A program made the position numbers and the translations under genes. The notes beneath the pieces were generated by a model. It saw only the letters and a program-made list of their open reading frames with translations, was not told the origin of the DNA and did no database searches. Below are positions 16,152-22,714 of a stretch of 34,266 nt of DNA, piece after piece (within the stretch, counting starts at the first letter, position 1; every line of letters begins with the position of its first letter). The DNA lies in NCBI GenBank assembly GCA_958413765.1, contig CATYVH010000017.1:1-34266 (forward strand), written 5' to 3'. Source of the stretch: an uncultured Collinsella sp. Its GTDB lineage: Bacteria > Actinomycetota > Coriobacteriia > Coriobacteriales > Coriobacteriaceae.

Positions 16152-17225
16152 ATGGCACTGCCTAAGGATTTCATCGACACCAACGACTTCACCAAAGAGC
16201 AGATCCTGGCTATCGAGGATCTTGGCCTGGCAATGAAGAAGGCCATCAAGGTTGACGGTTATTATCCGCACCTGCTCCGCAACAAGAGCCTTGGCATGAT
16301 CTTCCAGCAGGTCTCCACCCGCACCCGTCTTTCCTTCGAGACCGCTATGTGCGACCTCGGCGGCCACGCTCAGTTCTATGGCCCTGGCACCATTCAGCTC
16401 GGTGGCCACGAGTCCCTGGGCGACACCGCTCGCGTCATGGGCGACCTGCTCGACATCATGATGGCTCGCGTTGACCGTCACAAGGACGTCGTCGGCCTCG
16501 CCGAGGGCTCCGCTGTGCCCGTCATCAACGGCATGTCCGAGTTCAACCACCCCACGCAGGAGATGGGCGACCTCATGACCATGCTCGAGAACCTCCCCGA
16601 GGGCAAGAAGATCGAGGACTGCACCCTGGCCTTCATCGGCGACGCCACCCAGGTCTGCGTCTCCCTCATGTTCATCGCCTCCAAGGTCGGCATGAAGTTT
16701 GTCCAGTTTGGACCTAAGGGCCACCAGATCCCCGACGGCGGCCTGCACGTCGGCACCGTCGAGGAGCGCGCCGAGTTCGGCAAGCAGATGATGGCCATCG
16801 CCGAGGAGAACTGCAAGGTCTCCGGCGGCTCGGTCGTCATCTCCGACGACATCGAGTGCATCAAGGGCGCCGACTTCATCTACACCGACGTGTGGTATGG
16901 CCTGTACGACGAGGAGGTCTCGGGCGAGAACTACATGGACGTGTTCTATCCCAAGTATCAGGTCACCATGGACATGATGAACTTCGCCGGCCCCAACTCC
17001 AAGTTCATGCACTGCCTGCCGGCCACCCGCAACGAGGAGGTCGTCGACGAGGTTATGGACGATCCCGAGCGCTCCCTGTGCTGGGTCGAGGCCGAGAACC
17101 GCAAGCACTCCATCCGTGCTCTCCTTGCCGCCCTGGGCAAGCGCACCCCGCTCAACGACGAGGGTGTCGAGTACTCCGCCAAGGCTGAGCTCCACGCCGC
17201 TCTCGAGGCTCTCGAGCAGCTCTAA
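16152..17225 (+). CDS. ptcA: Putrescine carbamoyltransferase
   Basis: The enzyme splits N-carbamoylputrescine with phosphate into putrescine and carbamoyl phosphate, the energy-conserving step of the agmatine deiminase pathway. The 357-aa protein has the carbamoyl phosphate motif FQQVSTRTRLSFETA, the HPTQE motif, and the C-terminal HCLPA. The segments PVINGMSEFNHPTQE, GDATQVC and DVWYGLYDEEVS match enterococcal PTC as I remember it much better than ornithine carbamoyltransferase, which would be the main alternative. The extended C-terminus (AALEALEQL) is also PTC-like. The start at 16152 follows AAAGGA. It is the first gene of ptcA-antiporter-agmatine deiminase. Carbamate kinase is not in the window. 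Confidence 0.9.
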   Translation: MALPKDFIDTNDFTKEQILAIEDLGLAMKKAIKVDGYYPHLLRNKSLGMIFQQVSTRTRLSFETAMCDLGGHAQFYGPGTIQLGGHESLGDTARVMGDLLDIMMARVDRHKDVVGLAEGSAVPVINGMSEFNHPTQEMGDLMTMLENLPEGKKIEDCTLAFIGDATQVCVSLMFIASKVGMKFVQFGPKGHQIPDGGLHVGTVEERAEFGKQMMAIAEENCKVSGGSVVISDDIECIKGADFIYTDVWYGLYDEEVSGENYMDVFYPKYQVTMDMMNFAGPNSKFMHCLPATRNEEVVDEVMDDPERSLCWVEAENRKHSIRALLAALGKRTPLNDEGVEYSAKAELHAALEALEQL

Positions 17226-17358
17226 GCCTCAAGGCTTCTAAAAGCACGTTTGCGGGCGGCGGATGCTCGTCTCCTGTCGCCCGCTCACCGAGGCCCAAGC
17301 AATTGCCTTAATACCTTAGGGCCTCGGATCTGTCCAAGACTGAGCGAAGGAGCTCATC
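17226..17358 (+). promoter_or_regulatory. Structured spacer between ptcA and antiporter
   Basis: Two strong hairpins lie in tandem: GCGGGCG/CGCCCGC (17252-17258 with 17278-17284) and the 9-bp perfect CCGAGGCCC/GGGCCTCGG (17288-17296 with 17319-17327). No T-run follows either one, so they look like mRNA processing or stability elements or a leader fold rather than terminators. The antiporter ribosome site GAAGGAG follows directly. Confidence 0.5.
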
Positions 17359-18798
17359 ATGAGCGACGGAAAGAAAAAGCTTTCCTTCTTGACGGTCATT
17401 TCGACCATCATCTGCGTCGTCTTCGTTTGCGAGGCCGCCGCTCCTGCTGCCGCCATTGGCAACCAGCAGTTCTTCTGGTGGATCTTCCTGATCCTGACCT
17501 TCCTGCTTCCCTACGGCATGGTTGTCGCCGAGCTCGGTACCACCTATGACGGCGAGGGCGGCATTTACGACTGGGTACGCGATGGCCTGGGCGACAAATG
17601 GGGCGCCCGCATCTCGTACTACTACTGGGTCAACTACCCGCTGTGGATCGCCTCGCTGGCTACCATGTTCCCCGACATTTTGGGCATGGTCTTTGGCGTC
17701 GAGTTCAACTTGATCGCCAAGATGGGTATCGATCTTGCCTTTGTGTGGATCGTCTACCTCATGGGCCGCTCCAAGGCGGCCGACTCCGAGTGGGTCCTTA
17801 ACGGTGGCGCCATCATCAAGGTCGCCGTCGCCGTTATCGTTGGCGCTTTGGGCATTTGGTATGCCATGGAGAACGGTTTTGCGAACGACATGTCCGCTGC
17901 CACCTTCCTGCCCGAGCTCACCAACACCAACGCTCTCGGCTACCTGTCGATCATTATCTTTAACTTCATGGGCTTCGAGGTCATCTGCACCATGACCGAC
18001 GACATGGCCGATCCCGCTCGCGATATCCCCAAGGCTATCATCGTCGGTGGCCTGTCCATCGCCGTGATCTACCTGTTCGCTGGCTTTGGCATCGGTGCTG
18101 CTGTGCCGGCCGATTCCATCGATCCCGACTACGGCATGATCGTTGCAGTCCAGACCATGGTGGGCGACTCCATGATCTTTAAGGTCATCTGCATCGCCTT
18201 CCTGATCACCCTGTTCGCCAACATGGCCGCTTGGTCCTTCGGCGTTAACTCCGTTGCTCGCTACGCTGCCGAGCACGGCAACATGCCCAAGGTCTTCGCC
18301 TCGATGATTTCGGATGACGACATGCCCAACGGCGCCAACCTGGTCAACGCCATCGTTGCCTCCCTGGTGCTGTGCCTGCAGCTCGTGCCCATCGACGCCA
18401 TCTCCAACGGTGTCTTCTGGATGCTCTTCGGCACCTCCGTCGTCTTCCTGCTGCTGACCTACATCCCGATGTTCCCGGCGTTCCTCAACCTTCGCAAGAA
18501 CGACCCCAACCGCGAGCGTATCTTCACGTTCCCGTTTAAGGGCGCCATGATGAAGGTCATGCTGGCCATCCCCTGCATCGAGCTGGTTCTTGCCATCGTT
18601 GCCACGCTGATCCCGTTCTCCGCTGCTGAAATTGGCGACAAGGTCCCGATGATCGTTATCTTCATCGTGCTCGTGCTCATCGGCGAGGTCGTCCGCGTCG
18701 TCAGCGCTAAGGGCCGCAAGGAAGAGTACAAGGGCCTCACTCCCGAGCTGGCAGCTCAGCGTCTCGCTGAGGAGGCTGCCGAGGCCGAGGAGAACTAG
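17359..18798 (+). CDS. aguD: APC-family antiporter, probable agmatine/putrescine exchanger (copy 1)
   Basis: The 479-aa protein has about twelve hydrophobic helices and the APC-superfamily pattern: a first helix with VCEAAAPAAAIGNQQFFWW, then GGIYDWVRDGLGDKWG, FNFMGFEVICTM (glutamate in helix 6) and SFGVNSVARYAAEHGNMPK. The family contains glutamate/GABA and agmatine/putrescine exchangers. Its position between ptcA and an agmatine deiminase makes agmatine-in, putrescine-out exchange the best inference. The C-terminus is a soluble, Glu/Ala-rich tail. A paralogue, alike throughout by eye, is encoded at 20950-22359. Substrate specificity cannot be proven from the sequence. Confidence 0.82.
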   Translation: MSDGKKKLSFLTVISTIICVVFVCEAAAPAAAIGNQQFFWWIFLILTFLLPYGMVVAELGTTYDGEGGIYDWVRDGLGDKWGARISYYYWVNYPLWIASLATMFPDILGMVFGVEFNLIAKMGIDLAFVWIVYLMGRSKAADSEWVLNGGAIIKVAVAVIVGALGIWYAMENGFANDMSAATFLPELTNTNALGYLSIIIFNFMGFEVICTMTDDMADPARDIPKAIIVGGLSIAVIYLFAGFGIGAAVPADSIDPDYGMIVAVQTMVGDSMIFKVICIAFLITLFANMAAWSFGVNSVARYAAEHGNMPKVFASMISDDDMPNGANLVNAIVASLVLCLQLVPIDAISNGVFWMLFGTSVVFLLLTYIPMFPAFLNLRKNDPNRERIFTFPFKGAMMKVMLAIPCIELVLAIVATLIPFSAAEIGDKVPMIVIFIVLVLIGEVVRVVSAKGRKEEYKGLTPELAAQRLAEEAAEAEEN

Positions 18799-19166
18799 AG
18801 CACCCGGTTCTGGGGCTCCAACCCTCCTCGCGTACCAACGTGCGCTTCGTCGGGCTTGTCGCTCCCGGCTCCGGGCACTCTAGCCTCTTCGGAGGCGTGC
18901 CCAAGCGACAGGTTTGCTAACCATTCCCCGGGGTGGGTGTGAGCGATAGCTCCGGTAACCACCGCCCACCCCCAATCTCTCTTCCGTATCCTTCGTGCGT
19001 TTTGTCTCCGCGCACTTGGTTACGTCGTCGCTTGCCGGTGCGATTCCGTGAAAACCGGCGCCGGGCGCCCCGACCTTTGCCGGGGAACGGGCGCCTACCA
19101 TCTCTTGGTTTTAGGCTGCGGGTAACCCGCCCGCAGCAAGCGATCGTTCGATTTGGAGGAAATCTT
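18799..19166 (+). ncRNA. Structured 368-nt leader upstream of agmatine deiminase
   Basis: No gene lies here, but several nested hairpins do. (1) CTTGTCGCT/AGCGACAGG (18855-18863 with 18904-18912, one G-U) encloses GGGCAC/GTGCCC (18873-18878 with 18897-18902) and GCCTC-TTCG-GAGGC (18883-18896), whose loop is the very stable cUUCGg tetraloop. (2) GGGGTGGG/CCCACCCC (18930-18937 with 18965-18972) encloses GAGC-GATA-GCTC. (3) GGCGCC with CCCCG/CGGGG (19057-19095). (4) GCTGCGGG/CCCGCAGC (19115-19122 with 19130-19137) lies just before the GGAGGA ribosome site. It could be a cis-regulatory leader, a processed small RNA or both. I cannot match it to a known riboswitch class. Confidence 0.5.
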
Positions 19167-20372
19167 ATGCGTACGATCACCGAGTCCGAGTCCACCCCCA
19201 AGGCCGACGGCTTCTTTATGCCCGCTGAGTTCGCCCCGCAGGATCGCGTGTGGATGGGTTGGCCCCACCGCACCGATACCTGGGCCCACGGCGCCAAGCC
19301 GGCTCAGAAGCAGTATGCCGCCATCGCCCGCGCCATCTCCGAGTTCACCCCGGTCTATATGTGCGCCAACCAGGTCGACTACGCCAACTGCAAGGCCGTC
19401 TTCGAGAACGACGAGAACGTCACCGTCATCGAGATGACCACCGACGACGCCTGGTTCCGCGACACTGCCGCCACCTACGTCATCAACGGCAAGGGCGAGA
19501 AGCGCGCCAACCACTGGCACTTCAACGCCTACGGCGGCCTCGTCGATGGCCTGTACTTCCCGTGGGACAAGGACGAGCAGATCGCCCTCAAGATGGCTGA
19601 GCTCTCCGGCTGCCGCCGCTATCGTCCCGATGACATGATCCTCGAGGGCGGCTCCATCACCGTCGACGGCGAGGGCACCCTTGTCGTGACCGACCAGTGC
19701 CTGCTTTCCCCGGGCCGCACCTGCTCTGCGGTTCTGGAGGAGGAAGAGGATCCCGAGTCCATCTGGCCCAAGTACCACAAGAAGTTTGAGCCCTGGAGCG
19801 AGGAGCTCCGCGCCTACATGGACGAGCACCTCAAGGATTACCTGGGTGTCGAGAAGGTCATCTGGGTCAAGGAGGGCATCGACCCCGAGGAGACCAACGG
19901 CCACATCGACGACGTCGCCACGTTCATCGCTCCGGGCGTCATGGCCTGCATCTGGACCGACGATCCCGAGTATCCGTTCTACGAGCAGTGCCACGCCGCC
20001 TACGAGACCCTCTCCAACGCCGTTGACGCCAAGGGCCGCAAGATGAAGGTCTACAAGCTCTGCATGCCCGTGAACCCGCTGTTCATGGACCAGGCCTCCT
20101 GCGACACCATCGACGCCGACGAGAACGCCGAGCCGCGCGTCCCCGACGAGCCGCTGATCGCCTCCTACATGAACTACCTGGTCACCAACCACGGCGTTAT
20201 CGTCCCGCAGTACGGCGACGAGAACGACCAGCTGGCCGTTGACACGCTCCAGAAGATCTACGACGAGGTCTGGGGCGAGGGCGTCTACAAGTGCGTCGGC
20301 GTTCAGTCCGAGCAGGTCGTCTTCGGCGGCGGCAATATCCACTGCATTACCCAGCAGGAGCCCTCGGCGTAA
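19167..20372 (+). CDS. aguA: Agmatine deiminase-family protein, divergent copy
   Basis: The family hydrolyses agmatine to N-carbamoylputrescine and ammonia. The 401-aa product keeps the catalytic set: RD in DDAWFRD, LEGGS, NGHIDDVATF (His and Asp) and the C-terminal nucleophile cysteine in GGGNIHCITQQ. It departs from canonical enzymes in two places. The segment after WFRD reads TAATYV instead of the usual xGPxFV. About 24 extra acidic and aromatic residues follow QCLL (around residues 190-213), where canonical enzymes read CLLxxxRNPQ; the ordinary copy at 29872-30993 has 373 aa and lacks this insert. The start at 19167 follows GGAGGA. It is downstream of ptcA and an antiporter and probably acts in the same pathway, although a shifted substrate is possible. 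Confidence 0.85.
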   Translation: MRTITESESTPKADGFFMPAEFAPQDRVWMGWPHRTDTWAHGAKPAQKQYAAIARAISEFTPVYMCANQVDYANCKAVFENDENVTVIEMTTDDAWFRDTAATYVINGKGEKRANHWHFNAYGGLVDGLYFPWDKDEQIALKMAELSGCRRYRPDDMILEGGSITVDGEGTLVVTDQCLLSPGRTCSAVLEEEEDPESIWPKYHKKFEPWSEELRAYMDEHLKDYLGVEKVIWVKEGIDPEETNGHIDDVATFIAPGVMACIWTDDPEYPFYEQCHAAYETLSNAVDAKGRKMKVYKLCMPVNPLFMDQASCDTIDADENAEPRVPDEPLIASYMNYLVTNHGVIVPQYGDENDQLAVDTLQKIYDEVWGEGVYKCVGVQSEQVVFGGGNIHCITQQEPSA

Positions 20373-20460
20373 CTCAGGCACGCCACCTTGGCGTTCACTC
20401 GTCGCTTACGTAGCGTCAGTACGCTACGCTCCTCGTTCGCGCCAATCTGGCGCACCTGAG
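20373..20460 (+). repeat. Long 88-bp hairpin after the first agmatine deiminase gene
   Basis: CTCAGG (20373-20378) and CCTGAG (20455-20460) close a stem of about 40 imperfect pairs, tipped by the perfect hairpin CGTAGCGT-CAGT-ACGCTACG. It starts one base after the aguA stop. There is no T-run. Confidence 0.6.
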
Positions 20461-20504
20461 CACGCCGAGTAAACGTCTGACTTTCCGAGCCGTGATGCTT
20501 CGGG

Positions 20505-20604
20505 AACCCAGCCGATCAATCGGACGGTCGGTGAATCGGACCGTGACCATCTCGGGGCATTGATGGTCTGGTCACTTGATGTCTTGGTCGGCTGGGTTTT
20601 TCTT
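20505..20604 (+). terminator. Three-way-junction RNA ending in an intrinsic terminator
   Basis: AACCCAGCCGA (20505-20515) pairs perfectly with TCGGCTGGGTT (20588-20598), which runs into TTTTCTTT. Inside, two arms can form: ACGGTC/GACCGT (20524-20529 with 20539-20544) and GACCAT/ATGGTC (20545-20550 with 20563-20568). A plain terminator would not need a 72-nt internal structured region. Confidence 0.6.
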
Positions 20605-20605
20605 T

Positions 20606-20637
20606 GGGCACTCCGTTGCCTCCACTTCGGAGTGCCC
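20606..20637 (+). repeat. 10-bp perfect hairpin
   Basis: GGGCACTCCG (20606-20615) pairs with CGGAGTGCCC (20628-20637) directly after the three-way-junction terminator. Confidence 0.5.
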
Positions 20638-20651
20638 GCCTCTTTGATTGA

Positions 20652-20724
20652 GTACGCGTCTGATCTGGGATTTATTGCGGGTTAGGCCAATTGTTCGCTT
20701 GAATATCCCAGGTCAGACGCGTAC
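20652..20724. repeat. 73-bp palindromic element with 20-bp arms
   Basis: Arms 20652-20671 and 20705-20724 match in 19 of 20 positions (outer GTACGCGTCTGA). The interior is relatively AT-rich. It resembles a MITE-like or REP-type insertion in the spacer before the second antiporter. Confidence 0.55.
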
Positions 20725-20777
20725 CCAATTGCCGAAAGTTTCCGGGCGCAAACGCGACCGTTTTGATCGGAGTATCT

Positions 20778-20960
20778 ATGTACCAGCGTATCGTTATCTA
20801 CACGCGCCTGTTCCGCGAGCGTTGGTCCAACAATTGCATCCTCTCTTCTCTTTGGGATGGCACCTGCACCGGTGACGCGGCCTGCAACCCTACCTTGGGC
20901 TGCGCCTTCGGTACAGATGCCATCCTTTTTGCTGTAGGGGGAGCGTGTCGTGGCAGGTAA
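20778..20960 (+). CDS. Possible Cys-rich leader ORF overlapping the antiporter start
   Basis: ATG 20778 is preceded by CGGAG at 6-7 nt and opens a 60-codon frame ending in TAA 20958-20960, overlapping the GTG start of the second antiporter by 11 bp, the same overlap style seen in the BceAB-like pair. The C-terminal half contains four cysteines (GTCTGDAACNPTLGCAF.. and GGACRGR). The ORF lies over a terminator-like hairpin (20855-20930), so translation of it could affect folding. It may equally be a chance frame. A resemblance of its start (MYQRIVI) to the in-frame leader before ptcA (MYERLIVI) is noted. Confidence 0.3.
   Translation: MYQRIVIYTRLFRERWSNNCILSSLWDGTCTGDAACNPTLGCAFGTDAILFAVGGACRGR
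20855..20930 (+). promoter_or_regulatory. Attenuator-like hairpin before the second antiporter
   Basis: GGATGGCA (20855-20862) pairs perfectly with TGCCATCC (20918-20925), followed by TTTTT. Internal elements include CACCGGTG and GCAaCCC/GGGcTGC (20884-20890 with 20897-20903). A T-tailed stem only 20 bp before the GTG start, downstream of any likely promoter, suggests transcription attenuation of the antiporter gene. Confidence 0.45.
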
Positions 20961-22359
20961 AAAGTTCTCCCTGTTCGAGGTCATCCTCTCGGTTATCTGC
21001 GTTGTCTTTACCATCGAGGCGGCCGCTCCGGCATCTGCCATGGGTAACGTGCAGTTCTTCTGGTGGATCTTCCTCATCATTACGTTTTTGCTTCCCTATG
21101 GCCTGGTGGTGGCCGAGCTCGGTACGGCGTTCGATTCCGAGGGCGGCCTGTACGATTGGGTTCGCCTGGGCTTGGGCGACCGTTGGGGCGCCCGCTGCTC
21201 CTGGTGCTATTGGGTCAACTTTCCACTGTGGGTGGCAAGTATCGCCTGCATGTTCCCCAGTGTCATCAATGCGGTATGGGGCATCGAATTTTCGCTTGGG
21301 GTCCGAATTGCCATCGAGCTTGCCTTTGTGTGGGGCGTCACGGTCATGGCAATGCAGCCGGTGGCCGAGGCCGATTGGGTCATGGATGGCGGCGCCGTCA
21401 TCAAGGTGCTCATTACCGCCGTGGTGGGAATCATCGGCATCTGGTTTGCCTGCAACAACGGCTTTGCCAACGATATGTCGTTTAAGACCTTTGTCCCCGA
21501 TCTGGGAGACACTAACTCACTGACGTATCTTTCAATCATCCTATTCAACTTTATGGGCTTTGAGGTGGTCGCGACCTTTGCCAGCACGATGAAGAACCCA
21601 TCGCGCGATATCCCCAAGGCGGTTATCGCCGGTGGCGTTGCCATCGCGGCGATCTACATTATCTGTGGCATCGGTATTGGAGCCGCGGTTCCCACCGAGC
21701 AGCTTTCACTCGATTCGGGCATTGTGGACGCGGTTGCCGCCATGGTGGGGCGCGCTCACCCGCTGACGATGGTCGTGGGCGTGGCCTTTCTGGTAACGCT
21801 GTTTGCCAACATGATCTGTTGGAGCTTTGGCGTCAACAACGTGGCGAGCTATGCCGCGCGCCATGGCAACATGCCGCGTCCCTTTGCGCTGGTGTCCAAG
21901 AAGACCGGCATGCCCAACGGCTCGGCACTCATTAACGGTTGTTTTGCCAGCTTGGTGCTGCTACTTCAGATTCCGCTGGGTGAAGGTTCCGACGTCTTTT
22001 GGGTCTTCTTCTCGATGAACGTCGTCTTTCTGCTCATGAGCTATATCCCGATGTTCCCGGCGTTTTGGCGCCTGCGTAAATACGACGACCGCCCGCGTGT
22101 GTTTCGCGCGCCCTTCGAGGGCAAGGTGCTTGCGGTAGCGCTTGCGGTGCCGGTGGTAGAACTCGTGCTTTCGATTGTTGCGACAATCGTGCCGCTTAAC
22201 AGCTCGCCCGCCGAGATGTCAAAGTTGTCGATCCTCATGGGTGTGGTGATCGGCGTGTTGCTGGGCGAGGTTTCGCGCCTCATATCGCGCCGCGGCCGCA
22301 GCATCGACAATCCCGGCGTTGGCGCAAGGGGGACAGGTCGCTTTGCACCAAAACAGTAG
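20950..22359 (+). CDS. APC-family antiporter, probable polyamine/amino acid exchanger (copy 2)
   Basis: The 469-aa protein is a clear paralogue of the antiporter at 17359-18798. Both share TIEAAAPASAMGN / VCEAAAPAAAIGN in helix 1, the FWWIFL..TFLLPYG segment, GLYDWVRLGLGDRWG, FNFMGFEVVATF and the SFGVNNVASYAARHGNMP loop. About twelve helices are expected. The GTG start follows AGGGGGA. The C-terminus differs from copy 1: instead of a long acidic tail it ends ARGTGRFAPKQ, encoded partly by a GGGGACAGG-type repeat-like sequence. With the first copy it may import agmatine or another guanidino or amino substrate; which is unknown. Confidence 0.82.
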   Translation: MAGKKFSLFEVILSVICVVFTIEAAAPASAMGNVQFFWWIFLIITFLLPYGLVVAELGTAFDSEGGLYDWVRLGLGDRWGARCSWCYWVNFPLWVASIACMFPSVINAVWGIEFSLGVRIAIELAFVWGVTVMAMQPVAEADWVMDGGAVIKVLITAVVGIIGIWFACNNGFANDMSFKTFVPDLGDTNSLTYLSIILFNFMGFEVVATFASTMKNPSRDIPKAVIAGGVAIAAIYIICGIGIGAAVPTEQLSLDSGIVDAVAAMVGRAHPLTMVVGVAFLVTLFANMICWSFGVNNVASYAARHGNMPRPFALVSKKTGMPNGSALINGCFASLVLLLQIPLGEGSDVFWVFFSMNVVFLLMSYIPMFPAFWRLRKYDDRPRVFRAPFEGKVLAVALAVPVVELVLSIVATIVPLNSSPAEMSKLSILMGVVIGVLLGEVSRLISRRGRSIDNPGVGARGTGRFAPKQ

Positions 22360-22394
22360 CGCCGCGAGTTGTGCGGTGCTAGATGCATCTTGGA

Positions 22395-22586
22395 TTACTG
22401 CTCACGCTGCTCGGGATCAGATGCGAGCTTGGGTGCAAAGTAGGGGACGTGGCCCAGGTAGGGGCAGCTGTCCGAACGCGCCTCAACGGCGCAGGGGACA
22501 TTGTCGTAGGTCATGGAAGAACCGAGTCGGGTGATGGCCTTGGCGGCGGGCGCGACGAGCATCTTGAGCGGAGCGATCGGTGTCAT
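22395..22586 (-). CDS. Small conserved-looking protein, 63 aa, unknown
   Basis: ATG at 22586 is preceded by a strong AAGGAGA at 5 nt, the best ribosome site among the small ORFs in the window. The product starts with a short hydrophobic amphipathic helix (TPIAPLKMLVAPAAKAITRL) and then has YDNVPC and DSCPYLGHVPYFAPK, with two cysteines and aromatic residues suggestive of a small folded or metal-binding unit. It is on the minus strand between the second antiporter and the second membrane LuxR gene and divergent from the latter, sharing a 128-bp promoter region (22587-22714). No family is recognised. Confidence 0.6.
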   Translation of the reverse strand: MTPIAPLKMLVAPAAKAITRLGSSMTYDNVPCAVEARSDSCPYLGHVPYFAPKLASDPEQREQ

Positions 22587-22714
22587 GGCATCTCCTTTCA
22601 TCGGTGAGACACAGCTTGTTTATCTAAACGATACAGTACGTTTAATCGGTGAGTCTAATCTTGCGGCAAAGAATCTGTCAACATCCTCACAGCATCTAGA
22701 CAGGGGAGGCGGGC

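Noticed and set aside
16152..17225. Ornithine carbamoyltransferase
   Set aside because: General carbamoyltransferase motifs fit, but the ornithine-loop region and C-terminus match putrescine carbamoyltransferase, and agmatine genes follow directly.
16083..18276. Long open frames opposite ptcA and the first antiporter
   Set aside because: Same antisense effect; no motifs and no ribosome sites.
18933..19166. N-terminal extension of the first agmatine deiminase
   Set aside because: The frame is open through the structured leader, but GGAGGA and alignment with the second copy both fix the start at 19167.
19095..20381. 428-codon open frame opposite the divergent agmatine deiminase
   Set aside because: Antisense shadow of low complexity (Val/Leu/Asp/Gly) typical of reverse GC-rich codons.
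20778..20960. RiPP precursor peptide
   Set aside because: Four cysteines in a short ORF invited this, but no modification or export gene of a RiPP pathway is nearby and no leader cleavage motif is clear.
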